From Pseudomonas sp. CFBP 13711 (GTDB lineage: Bacteria > Pseudomonadota > Gammaproteobacteria > Pseudomonadales > Pseudomonadaceae): a stretch of DNA of 64,000 bases. A program made the position numbers and the translations under genes. Under the pieces are notes generated by a model. It saw only the letters and a program-made list of their open reading frames with translations, had not been told where the DNA came from and did not search any database. This document shows, piece after piece, positions 47,384-56,700 of the stretch. The DNA lies in NCBI RefSeq assembly GCF_014842265.1, contig NZ_JACYVI010000003.1:124001-188000 (forward strand), written 5' to 3'. Positions within the stretch are counted from its first letter, which is position 1; the number at the start of each line of letters is the position of its first letter.

Positions 47384-49378
47384 ATGTCTCTGCCCAAACA
47401 TCACCTGGAATTGCTCAGCCCCGCCCGCGACGTGGCCATTGCCCGCGAGGCCATTCTGCATGGCGCTGACGCGATCTACATCGGCGGCCCCAGCTTCGGC
47501 GCGCGCCACAACGCGGCCAACGACGTCAGCGAAATCGCCCAACTGGTCGAGTTCGCCCGCCGTTACCACGCCCGGGTCTTCACCACCATCAACACCATTC
47601 TTCACGACAACGAGCTGGAGCCGGCGCGCAAGCTGATCCATCAGCTCTACGACGCAGGCGTCGACGCGCTGATCGTGCAGGACCTCGGCGTGATGGAGCT
47701 GGACATTCCGCCCATCGAGCTGCACGCCAGCACCCAGACCGACATCCGCACGCTGGAACGCGCACGCTTCCTCGATCAGGCCGGCTTCTCGCAGCTGGTA
47801 CTGGCCCGTGAGCTGAACCTGCAAGAGATCCGCGCCATCGCCGACGAAACCGATGCCGCCATCGAGTTCTTCATCCACGGCGCGTTGTGTGTGGCCTTCT
47901 CCGGTCAGTGCAACATCTCCCACGCGCAGACCGGCCGCAGTGCCAACCGGGGTGACTGCTCCCAGGCCTGCCGCCTGCCCTACACGTTGAAAGACGATCA
48001 GGGTCGCGTCGTCGCCTACGAAAAACACCTGCTGTCGATGAAAGACAACAACCAGAGCGCCAACCTGCGCGCACTGGTGGATGCGGGCGTGCGTTCATTC
48101 AAGATCGAAGGCCGCTACAAGGACATGGGCTACGTGAAGAACATCACGGCCTACTACCGCCAGCGTCTGGACGAGATTCTGGAAGACCGCCCGGACCTGG
48201 CCCGCGCCTCCAGCGGCCGCACCGCGCACTTCTTCCTGCCGGACCCGGACAAGACCTTCCACCGGGGCAGCACTGACTACTTCGTCACCGACCGCAAGAT
48301 CGACATCGGCGCGTTCGACTCTCCGACCTTCACCGGCCTGCTGGTCGGCGTGGTCGAGAAAGTCGGCAAGCGTGATTTGCAGGTGGTCACCCATGAGCCG
48401 CTGTCCAACGGTGACGGCCTCAACGTGCTGGTCAAGCGCGAAGTGGTGGGTTTCCGCGCCAACATCGCCGAGCCCAAAGGCGAGTTCGAAGAAGACGGCA
48501 AGAAGCGCTACCGCTACCGCGTCGAGCCGAACGAGATGCCGAAGGGCCTGCAACTGCGGCCGAACCATCCCCTCAGCCGCAACCTCGATCACAACTGGCA
48601 GCAAGCGCTGCAAAAGACCTCGGCCGAGCGCCGCATTGGTTTGTCATGGGTCGCGCGTCTGCGTGAAGAACGTCTGGAACTGGTCGCCACCAGCGAAGAA
48701 GGCATCAGCGCCCGCGTCGAGCTGAACGGCCCGTTTGGCGTTGCCAACAAACCGGAGCAGGCACTGGAACAGCTGCACGATCTCCTAGGCCAGCTCGGCA
48801 CCACCGAATACCACGCGACCGCCATCGAGCTGGACGCGCCCCAGGCGTTCTTCATTCCGAACTCGCAACTCAAGGCCTTGCGCCGTGAGGTCATCGAGAG
48901 CTTGACCGCCGCTCGCGTCCAGGCGCACCCCCGCGGTGCCCGCAAGCCGGAAACCTCGCCGCCGCCGGTTTACCCTGAGGCGCACCTGTCGTTTCTGGCC
49001 AACGTCTACAACGAAAAGGCGCGGCACTTCTATCACCGTCACGGCGTGCAGTTGATCGACGCCGCGTATGAGGCCCACGAAGAGAAAGGCGAAGTGCCGG
49101 TGATGATCACCAAACACTGCCTGCGCTTCTCCTTCAACCTGTGTCCGAAGCAGGCCAAGGGCGTAACCGGCGTGCGCACCAAGGTGGCGCCAATGCAGCT
49201 AGTGCATGGCGATGAAGTGCTGACGTTGAAGTTCGACTGCAAGCCGTGCGAGATGCACGTGATCGGCAAGATCAAGGGCCACATTCTGGGTCTGCCGCAT
49301 CCGGGCAGCGGCGTGCAGGTGGTGGGGCATATCAGCCCCGCGGACCTGCTGAAGACCATCCCGCGCGCACCCCACTGA
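47384..49378 (+). CDS. rlhA: U32-family 23S rRNA C2501 hydroxylation protein RlhA (YdcP)
   Basis: 664 residues, close to the 653 of E. coli YdcP/RlhA, which is required for 5-hydroxylation of cytidine 2501 in 23S rRNA. It begins ELLSPARDVAIAREAILHGA, the U32 TIM-barrel start, and includes FIHGALCVAFSGQCNISHAQ and RGDCSQACRLPY. These, with CPKQAKGV and CKPCEMHVIG near the C-terminus, supply the conserved cysteines proposed to hold an iron-sulphur cluster. The DUF3656 region occupies the middle. Not a peptidase in function despite the old family name. Confidence 0.9.
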   Translation: MSLPKHHLELLSPARDVAIAREAILHGADAIYIGGPSFGARHNAANDVSEIAQLVEFARRYHARVFTTINTILHDNELEPARKLIHQLYDAGVDALIVQDLGVMELDIPPIELHASTQTDIRTLERARFLDQAGFSQLVLARELNLQEIRAIADETDAAIEFFIHGALCVAFSGQCNISHAQTGRSANRGDCSQACRLPYTLKDDQGRVVAYEKHLLSMKDNNQSANLRALVDAGVRSFKIEGRYKDMGYVKNITAYYRQRLDEILEDRPDLARASSGRTAHFFLPDPDKTFHRGSTDYFVTDRKIDIGAFDSPTFTGLLVGVVEKVGKRDLQVVTHEPLSNGDGLNVLVKREVVGFRANIAEPKGEFEEDGKKRYRYRVEPNEMPKGLQLRPNHPLSRNLDHNWQQALQKTSAERRIGLSWVARLREERLELVATSEEGISARVELNGPFGVANKPEQALEQLHDLLGQLGTTEYHATAIELDAPQAFFIPNSQLKALRREVIESLTAARVQAHPRGARKPETSPPPVYPEAHLSFLANVYNEKARHFYHRHGVQLIDAAYEAHEEKGEVPVMITKHCLRFSFNLCPKQAKGVTGVRTKVAPMQLVHGDEVLTLKFDCKPCEMHVIGKIKGHILGLPHPGSGVQVVGHISPADLLKTIPRAPH

Positions 49379-49396
49379 TCCGGGCCTGTTGCGCTG

Positions 49397-49442
49397 ACCG
49401 CGCTGCACCTTTCGGAATGGAGCTTCCGTGATGCAGCGCGGT
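49397..49442. terminator. Two-tier hairpin between converging rlhA and hypothetical gene
   Basis: 11-bp perfect arms ACCGCGCTGCA (49397-49407) and TGCAGCGCGGT (49432-49442), with an inner CGGAA/TTCCG stem. No T-run on either side. It probably terminates both converging genes. Confidence 0.6.
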
Positions 49443-49445
49443 GAG

Positions 49446-49775
49446 TCAGCGGCGTGCGACTTCGTGCTTGATGCAGCCTTCGTAATACACCTGTTTGACG
49501 CTTTCCGGCCGCAGCCTTGAAGGACTGTCGTAGGTCTGTTCGGTGATGCCCAGTGCGCTCATGCGCATCCACTGCTGGGCGAAGTGCTGGGCCTGCATCT
49601 TCTTGCGTGCGCCGTACAGCGTCAGGCCGGAGAGTTTGTATTGCTGAGCGGTGCCCGCCATCCCGGCGCCCCAGGTGCAGAGGTCGCGTTCGTTCTTGCT
49701 CGGAGGGCGTGCAAAGGCCTGGGAAGTCACAGTTGCGAGAACGCAGAAGGTCAGTAGAGCCCTGAGAAATGACAT
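49446..49775 (-). CDS. Small secreted hypothetical protein
   Basis: 109 residues with a signal peptide (LLTFCVLATVTSQAFA, cut before RPPSKNE). The mature part has two Cys (DLCTWGAGM and YEGCIKHE), so a disulphide is possible in the periplasm. GGCAAGGAA precedes the ATG. No recognised domain. The 286-bp gap upstream (49776-50061) is shared with the divergent pcs gene. Confidence 0.78.
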   Translation of the reverse strand: MSFLRALLTFCVLATVTSQAFARPPSKNERDLCTWGAGMAGTAQQYKLSGLTLYGARKKMQAQHFAQQWMRMSALGITEQTYDSPSRLRPESVKQVYYEGCIKHEVARR

Positions 49776-50061
49776 GCGATTCCTTGCCTAAGTGACTGAT
49801 CAGGCGTGGATTCTGACGACAGCGCCCTTGCACCGGGGCCAGCATATTGCCTTCTTTCTCGGCCAGCCGACCAATGACACCCGCGCCGCCATGACTCAGC
49901 GCTCCGCGTCACATTTGAGTAACGAAAGCCTGCGCCGCCTGCTACCGTGTAGGGGTTACGTATGAACCTTATCGGCCGATCCCCGGTCGATAGATGCACC
50001 TCTGGTTCCGTCGACCGCTGCTGTACCCGACCGAACCCGCTTATTTCCAGAAGGACCGTCC

Positions 50062-50781
50062 ATGATTCCAATTCAACGCATCGCCTGGCTCAAGGCCTGG
50101 GGCGCCCATGGTTTTACCGCCACGGGCGTGGTGCTCGCCTTTCTCGCGACCATTGCTCTGTTCGACAATCAACCCAAGGCGTGCCTGCTCTGGCTGGGCT
50201 TTGCCCTGATTGTCGATGGCGTGGACGGCTCCCTGGCGCGCAAGCTCAACGTGCAGTCGGTCCTGCCGCACTTCGACGGCTCCGTGCTGGACCTGGTGAT
50301 CGACTACCTGACCTACGTATTCATCCCCGCCCTGTTCATCTACCGCTACATCCCGCTGCCGGAATACACCCTGCTGCTGACCACCTCGATCATTCTGGTG
50401 TCTTCGCTGTTCTGTTTCTGCAATGTCGAGATGAAGAGCAAGGACAACTACTTTCAGGGCTTCCCCGCCGCCTGGAACGTCGTCGCCCTGTGCGTGTACA
50501 TCCTTTCCCCTGCGCCGTGGCTGACGTTCATCACGGTGATCTGCCTGGCGCTGCTGACGGTCACACGCATGAAGTTCCTGCACCCGTTCCGCGTTCGCCG
50601 CTTTATGCCGCTCAACATCGCGGTCACGGCCGTGTGGTTCTTGTGCAGCTTCCTGCTGGTGATGAACCACCCCTACAACGGGTCGGTGACGCTGTTCGTG
50701 TGGCTGGCGATGTCGGCGTACTTCCTGGGGATCTGCATCTGGCGCACTTCCATGGAATGGATCGACAAAGCCCGCGTCTGA
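50062..50781 (+). CDS. pcs: Phosphatidylcholine synthase
   Basis: 239-residue integral membrane enzyme that condenses CDP-diacylglycerol with choline. The CDP-alcohol phosphotransferase motif is seen as DGVDGSLAR (Asp52 onwards) followed by FDGSVLDLVIDY. This spacing variant is typical of Pcs rather than of phosphatidylglycerophosphate or phosphatidylserine synthases. About seven or eight hydrophobic helices. Phosphatidylcholine occurs in plant-associated and some pathogenic Pseudomonas. AAGGA precedes the ATG. A strong terminator follows. Confidence 0.94.
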   Translation: MIPIQRIAWLKAWGAHGFTATGVVLAFLATIALFDNQPKACLLWLGFALIVDGVDGSLARKLNVQSVLPHFDGSVLDLVIDYLTYVFIPALFIYRYIPLPEYTLLLTTSIILVSSLFCFCNVEMKSKDNYFQGFPAAWNVVALCVYILSPAPWLTFITVICLALLTVTRMKFLHPFRVRRFMPLNIAVTAVWFLCSFLLVMNHPYNGSVTLFVWLAMSAYFLGICIWRTSMEWIDKARV

Positions 50782-50807
50782 TTCTTCCGACGGCTTTATT
50801 CGACGCA

Positions 50808-50845
50808 CAAAAAAAGCAGCCCTCTTCGGATGGCTGCTTTTTTTC
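50808..50845. terminator. Terminator between pcs and the Lrp-type gene
   Basis: Stem AAAAAAGCAGCC/GGCTGCTTTTTT, with A- and T-runs on both flanks, between converging genes. Confidence 0.9.
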
Positions 50846-50880
50846 TGCGCGGGGTTTAACCAGGCGTTTTTGACGCGGGC

Positions 50881-51372
50881 TTAGAGGGTGTAACTCAACG
50901 GCAGCTGGGTCGTCGACTTGATCTGCTCCATGGCGAAGCTGGAACTCATGTCGGTGATGCCGGACAGCTGGATCAGCTTCTTGTAGACGGCGTCATAGCC
51001 GGCGATGTCCGGCACCACGATCCGCAGCATGTAGTCGGTGTCGCCGGCCATGCGGTAGCACTCCACCACTTCGGGCAACGTGGCAATAAGGTCATGGAAG
51101 CGGCCCAGCCACTGGGCATTGTGCTGGTTGGTGCGAATGGCGGCGAACACCGTCACGGCGACGTTCAATTGCCCAGGGTCAAGCAACGCCACCCGCCCGC
51201 GAATCATGCCCTGCTCTTCTAGCTTCTGTACCCGACGCCAGCATGCGGTGCTGCCAAGGCCGACGCTGTCGGCGATTTCCGCGATCGGACGGGTGCAGTC
51301 TTTTTGCAGAATGCCCAGGATGGCCTGGTCGAATTTGTCCATGGGATGCGCGGTGGCCTCAGGTGAAGTCAT
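50881..51372 (-). CDS. Lrp/AsnC-family regulator
   Basis: 163 residues with the N-terminal helix-turn-helix (DCTRPIAEIADSVGLGSTAC, WRRVQKLEEQGMIRGRVALL) and the C-terminal RAM ligand/oligomerisation domain (YRMAGDTDYMLRIVVPDIAG). An internal Met at codon 11 (MDKFDQAILGIL) is an alternative start, since neither site has a strong ribosome-binding sequence. It is divergent from the cysteine desulfurase gene and probably controls it, perhaps in response to cysteine or another amino acid. Confidence 0.93.
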   Translation of the reverse strand: MTSPEATAHPMDKFDQAILGILQKDCTRPIAEIADSVGLGSTACWRRVQKLEEQGMIRGRVALLDPGQLNVAVTVFAAIRTNQHNAQWLGRFHDLIATLPEVVECYRMAGDTDYMLRIVVPDIAGYDAVYKKLIQLSGITDMSSSFAMEQIKSTTQLPLSYTL

Positions 51373-51549
51373 ATGCCGGGAAGCGATAAAGATAGGCCAA
51401 AAAGAGCGAAGCTGAAAATCATATTCCGCTAACTGGGGTTTTACCGGAAATATATTCTAAGCCGGGTCTAAATCTCCGTTGAGGAATCAATTTTTTTTCA
51501 GCCTGACGCTAGTAGTATTTTCTGCACGACGGACAGCGCAGAAATCCCC

Positions 51550-52710
51550 ATGAAAACACTCCCTTGTTATTTCGATTACGCCGCCACCACACCGGTTGAT
51601 GACCGCGTCATCCAGGCCATGGTCACCTGCCTGGGCCGCGAAGGCACCTTTGGCAACCCGGCCTCCAGCTCCCACGCATACGGCAATCAAGCCCGCCAGG
51701 CCGTTGAGTTGGCGCGCCGTCAGGTCGCGGAACTGGTGGGCTGCAGTGCCGATGCCCTGGTCTGGACCTCAGGCGCGACCGAATCCAACAACCTGGCGAT
51801 CAAGGGCATCGCGCTCAACCCCAACAACGGCGCCCGTCGCCACCTCATCACCAGCACCATCGAACACAAAGCCGTCATCGACACCGTGCGCCAGCTTGAG
51901 CAGGCCGGGTGCCCGGTGACCTGGCTAGAACCCGACAACCGCGGCCTGATTCACCCCGACGCCGTGCGCCAGGCACTGCGCGACGACACCCTGCTGGTGT
52001 CGCTGATGCTGGTGAATAACGAGCTGGGCACCGTCACCGACATCGCCGCCATCGGCCAGATTGTGCGAGCGCACGGCGCCCTGTTCCACGTCGACGCCGC
52101 TCAAGGCGCTGGCAAACTGGCAATCGACTTGAGCGCATTGCCGGTGGACCTGATGTCCTTCTCGGCGCATAAAACCTACGGCCCCAAAGGCATCGGCGCA
52201 CTCTACATCGGCGATCGCGCACGGCCGCTTCTCGAAGCACAGATGCACGGCGGCGGCCACGAACAGGGTTACCGCTCCGGCACCCTCGCCACCCACCAGA
52301 TCGTCGGCATGGGCGCGGCGTATGCACTGGCCAGCGCGGAAATGGACGAGGAAGTTGCACGCATCAGTGCCCTGTCGGCGCAACTGCGTGAAGGCCTGCT
52401 CAGCCTGAAGGGCGTAAGCCTTAACGGCGATCCGCAACAGCGTGTCCCCCACACGCTCAACGTTTGCATCGAGAGCCCGGGGTTTAACGTCGCCAGCCTT
52501 GCAAGCGAATTGGCGGTTTCGTCGACCTCGGCGTGTAACTCTGCAAGCAGCAGCGTTTCCCACGTGCTGCTGGCGCTGGGGTTGAGTCAGGGTCAGGCGG
52601 GCAGCAGCTTGAGGCTGAGTTTGGGGCGGTATACCGAGGTGGGTGATGTGGAGAAGGCGATTGCGGTGATTGCTGGTAAGGTGAATGCGCCGGCTACGAC
52701 GTTTTGGTGA
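51550..52710 (+). CDS. Cysteine desulfurase, IscS/NifS family
   Basis: 386-residue PLP enzyme that releases sulphur from L-cysteine as an enzyme persulphide. It has N-terminal YFDYAATTPVD, SGATESNNLAI, the PLP lysine Lys208 in SFSAHKTYGPKG, and the catalytic Cys329 in STSACNSASSS. It is not next to iscU/iscA/hscBA, so it is not the housekeeping isc copy. With a divergent Lrp-type regulator it may serve cysteine catabolism or a dedicated sulphur-transfer route. The last codons (APATTFW) are unusual for IscS, which ends with an IscU-binding tail. Confidence 0.93.
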   Translation: MKTLPCYFDYAATTPVDDRVIQAMVTCLGREGTFGNPASSSHAYGNQARQAVELARRQVAELVGCSADALVWTSGATESNNLAIKGIALNPNNGARRHLITSTIEHKAVIDTVRQLEQAGCPVTWLEPDNRGLIHPDAVRQALRDDTLLVSLMLVNNELGTVTDIAAIGQIVRAHGALFHVDAAQGAGKLAIDLSALPVDLMSFSAHKTYGPKGIGALYIGDRARPLLEAQMHGGGHEQGYRSGTLATHQIVGMGAAYALASAEMDEEVARISALSAQLREGLLSLKGVSLNGDPQQRVPHTLNVCIESPGFNVASLASELAVSSTSACNSASSSVSHVLLALGLSQGQAGSSLRLSLGRYTEVGDVEKAIAVIAGKVNAPATTFW

Positions 52711-52725
52711 GGGATTGAAGTCAGA

Positions 52726-52812
52726 AAGGGGACTGATTTATTTACAACGCTTAGGATTGTAAGGGGACAGGTTTAGTTACAGCGCTTCACCGTAAATAAA
52801 CCTGTCCCCTCT
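52726..52812. repeat. GGGGACAGGTTTA repeat group
   Basis: Two direct copies (about 52726-52750 and 52761-52787, sharing AAGGGGAC, TTTA and TTACA.CGC) and one inverted copy ending AAACCTGTCCCCT at 52810. The last two form a hairpin. This small interspersed element resembles those found near mobile toxin loci in proteobacteria. It marks the edge of the AT-richer Rhs island; the rest of the gap to 52948 shows nothing. Confidence 0.65.
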
Positions 52813-52948
52813 GACTGCTTGGAACTTCGAAAGTTAAGGGGAGCTGTATTTATACAGCACTTTAATTTCGTTAGTTTTCTACAAAGACTGTAAAACGCTG
52901 TACACTCTTTACTACGTAGGCGCCCCATCAAAGCAAAACTTAGAGACC

Positions 52949-53374
52949 TCAACTCCCATTTTTCTTGTTCTGTTTACTCTTAACATCTTCAAGGTTGTAG
53001 CCTGCGGCGCGTGCCACATGCTTGTTTTTATCACCATATAATCTTTCCAATATCTCAATTGGTGTTTTTTTGTTGGCGGCTATAGCTATTCTTACAACAT
53101 GGCTTTCATCCTGAGCAAGAGCCTCAAACATCGCTGGTGATAGCTTTCTCTTGGCTGCCACGAACTGCCTGATAGTACTATCAAACTGGCACAGCTCCTC
53201 TAAAATCTCCAATGGCACACTTTTATTGTGCGCCACCCATCGCCTGTAATCCGGATAATTTTTGATCACCTCGCGCCACACCGAAATGGGTGCTTCTTCA
53301 GTTGCCGCTCTGTCGTACTCACTTTTAATTGAGCTACTCCTTAGCGCAACAAATTCCTCAGCAGATGTGATCAT
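52949..53374 (-). CDS. LRV-repeat protein, second candidate immunity protein
   Basis: 141 residues of leucine-rich-repeat-variant units of about 24 residues (YRRWVAHNKSVPLEILEELC, then IRQFVAAKRKLSPAMFEALA, VVRIAIAANKKTPIEILERL, HVARAAGYNL). It starts 6 bp after the stop of a closely similar paralogue and shares most residues with it (for example VAHNK.VPLEILE.LC.FDSTIRQ). No signal peptide. Codon use and base composition are AT-richer than the window average. Immunity function is inferred from position just behind an Rhs toxin. Confidence 0.78.
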   Translation of the reverse strand: MITSAEEFVALRSSSIKSEYDRAATEEAPISVWREVIKNYPDYRRWVAHNKSVPLEILEELCQFDSTIRQFVAAKRKLSPAMFEALAQDESHVVRIAIAANKKTPIEILERLYGDKNKHVARAAGYNLEDVKSKQNKKNGS

Positions 53375-53380
53375 TTTTCA

Positions 53381-53788
53381 TCACTGGCTAGTTTTTCGAT
53401 CATCAAGGTTGAGTCTAGCTACGTTCGCGACATCTTCGTCCTGATCTGTCAGCAATCTCTCTAAAATCGCGATTGGTGTTTTTCTATTTGCGGCTATCGC
53501 CACCCTTACAACATCACTAACGTCTCTGGAGAGTGTTTCAAACAGCGCCGGCGATAATTTCCGTTTTCTTGCGACGGCCTGCCTGATCGTACTGTCAAAA
53601 ATACACAGATCTTCAAGGATCTCCAGCGGCACGGTTTTGTTATGCGCAACCCATCGCCTATAGTTGGGGTACTTGATGATGATCTCGCGCCAGACAGATG
53701 CCGGAGCTTCTTCCATCGCAGCTCTGTCATACTCACTTTTTAAGTCACTACTTCGTAGCGCGACAAATTCTTCAGCAGACTTTATCAT
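53381..53788 (-). CDS. LRV-repeat protein, first candidate immunity protein
   Basis: 135 residues with the same LRV repeat pattern as its neighbour. Its ATG overlaps the stop codon of the Rhs gene (ATGA), the classic toxin-immunity arrangement. It is expected to bind and block the C-terminal toxin domain encoded immediately upstream. The second copy may protect against a variant toxin or be a diverging duplicate. Confidence 0.8.
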   Translation of the reverse strand: MIKSAEEFVALRSSDLKSEYDRAAMEEAPASVWREIIIKYPNYRRWVAHNKTVPLEILEDLCIFDSTIRQAVARKRKLSPALFETLSRDVSDVVRVAIAANRKTPIAILERLLTDQDEDVANVARLNLDDRKTSQ

Positions 53789-56700
53789 TTATTGTCCTTG
53801 CATTTTAAAGACCTGAAATCAATGTTCTTTCCGATTCCGCTCTTGTGCTTGCTCATGTGATCACCATAGACGTCCGCGTCAGCGACCCACGTACCAGTTT
53901 TATCGTAAACTTTCCACGCGCTTTCTCCATGACCCGTTTTATCAATCGACCACCATTGGCTCCATTTCGGTTCATAAAAGTATTTTGCATAACCCACGCC
54001 GGCGACATTACCCTCACAAACGCGGTCGTAGCGATTGACCTCCCATTTTTTTCTGCATGCGCGTTTGCAGTTCTGATTAGGCTTATCTGACTTAGGCTTA
54101 CGCCCTGGTCCGACGGGCGAACTTGCCAGCCCTAACGGGTCGACCCAACTGATTGAGTTTGGCCCATATTGGTAGATGTTCAATCCACCTAAATAGCCAA
54201 TCGGATCCTTGCTGATGAACCGCCCGACCTTTGGATCATAGTACCGATGCCGGTTGTAGTGCAGGCCGGTTTCGTGGTCGTGGTATTGGCCTTGGAAACG
54301 GATGGGGTTGGTCAGGCCGACTTGCTGGGCGAACTCTGAGCGCTGTTCTTGCGCCTCGCCCCACGCTTTGTACTGAGCGCTCCACGCGGTGTTGCCGTTC
54401 TGGTCAGTCATTTCCTGGGGCGTGCCGAGGTGGTCGCATTGGTACCAGGCGAGTGCGTCAATCGGCAGCGCGACTGGCTTGTAGTTCCAGAGCGGGTCTT
54501 CTTTGAAGTTGTAGCGGCCTTCGTAGGTCGGTTGGCTTACGAGGCGGATGGTTTCGTGGCGGATGGCTTGGGCCACCGGCACGAATGTGCGGGGCTCGTG
54601 GATGTAGTGGACGGTTCGGCCTAACCCGCCAGCGCAGGGTGGAGGGCTGCTTTCCCAGGCGAGGTTGTCGCCATCCCAGCCGTATAAGGTGAAGCCGCAG
54701 CCGAGCTCGCGCTCTTTGCGGGCGTGTTCGTTTTCATTCCAGCCGGTGCCGGCTTCTGGGCGCGGTCGGTAATGGGCTTTTGAGAGTTTGTAGAGGCGAC
54801 GTCCGAGTGGGTCGTAGCCGAAGTCGACAGTGAGGCGCGGATCGCGGAAGTGCACCAGACGATCGAATAGGTCCCAGTGCAGTTCGCTGCGCAGGCCGTT
54901 GGTCCAGCGCTCGGTCTGGTTGCCGCGTTCGTCGTATTCGTAGTGGTTGCCGGCGTAGTCGCGCAGCAGGTTGTCGATCAGTTTGTGGCGGACCGGTTCG
55001 GGGTCTAGTGGACGGCGGACGGGTGCGGCGCTGTCATCGAGCAGGTTGCTGGCCGGGTCGAAGGCGAAGGTTTCGGTGCCGAGGCGGCTCATGGCGCTGA
55101 GCAGGCGACTGACCGGGTCGTAGCGGTAACTTAATGGGCCGCGACGGCTGTCGTTAATGTCGGTGAGTTGGCCGGCGGCGTCGTAGGTGTAGGCGCGTTT
55201 TATGAGCGTGGTTTTGTCGTCTGCTCGTCCTAGCAGTTGCTCTTGCAGGCGTCCCGCCGGGTCCCAGCTTTGGGTTTGCAGCAGTTGGTTGCCCTGATGG
55301 CGGGCGACTTCGCGGTGCAGATCATCGCGCTCGTAACTGAGCAGTTCGTGCTCGTCGAGCTTCAAGCAGAGCAGATGGCCGCTGCCGTAGGTCAGCCAGC
55401 TGACGCGATGGCCGTCCGGGCGAATGGTCGCGAAGCGGTTATTGAGCGCGTCGTACTCATGCTGCCAGACGGCAACCAGTGGTTTATCCAGGTTCGAGTA
55501 ATGCTGGTGCTCGCGCAGTAAATTGCCAGCTGGGTCGTGAAACCATTGCAGGCGACTGGCGGCGTTGGTCGCCATGACCAGATGGCCGTTGCCGTCGTAG
55601 GCGAAGGTTTCGCTTTGGGCTTGTTCGCCGAGGGTGGCGCGGCGTTCGGTGAGACGGCCCATGGGGTCGAAGGTCAGCGCAATGGTGCGCTGGCCGTTGA
55701 TGGTCTCGGCAAGGCGCCCGGTTTCCGGGTCGTACTGATAGCGGGTCGAGCGCCCGTCGAAACCGCGCTCTTCCAGCAGCCTGCCCACAGGATCGTAGTG
55801 AAAATGCGCACGGCGCTCGTTTTCGTTTTCCAGCGCTACGAGGCGGCCCAGTTTGTCCCAGCGGTAACGCAAGGTTTGCTCGGCAGCGTCGACGCGTTCG
55901 GCGATAAATCCCGCAGCGGTATAGCGCCATGTGGTGCAGAGTTCCAGGCCATCGGAGTGGGCGAGCAGCCTGCCTTCGGCGTCGCGACTAAAACGTTCTT
56001 CGGTTTTGTCCGGATGCTTGATCAGGACCAACTGACCTGATTTGTATTCATACGTGGTGCCGTGGCCAGCGGGATCGGTGAAGCGAACCATCTGACCGCG
56101 TTCGTCGTATTCCCAGCTACTCACCTTGCCCGAGCAGTCGGTGTACTTAACGAGTTGTCCGGCATCGTTGTAGGCCAACGCCTTCTTGTTGCCATTGGCA
56201 TCCCTGATCGCAGTAGGAAGACCAAACGAGTTGTAGGCGTACTCGGTGACGTTCTCTAGCGGATCAATCGCCTCAACGAGATTGCCGCGAAGGTCATAGT
56301 CCCGTTTCCACAGCCCACCCTCGCCATCGCTGATTTTGATCAGATGGCTTTTTTCGTCGTAGGCGTAATTCATCACGCTGTGATCAGCGCGGGTGTGTTC
56401 CGTCAGATTGCTCAGCTTGTCGTAGCGATACCGATCCGTGCTGCCGTCGGTATGAACGTGGCGAATTATGTTTTTGGCGGCGTCGCGAAAGAACCACTCC
56501 GAACGCCCGTCCGCGTGGCAAATGCGATAGGTGTAACCCAGGCTGTCGTAGTAGTGGCGGGTTTCGTGACCGAGGGCATCAGTGACGTAGGTCAGGCGGA
56601 TGTTTTCATCCCACGCCAATCGCGTGTCAAAACTGCCGTCGTCCGCCCATTCGCGGATGGCTTTCGCGTCGGGGCCCGTGCCTTGCCACTGCAAATTCAA

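Noticed and set aside
50041..50808. 255-codon minus-strand frame opposite pcs
   Set aside because: Arg/Gln/His-rich shadow; the plus strand encodes a clear membrane enzyme.
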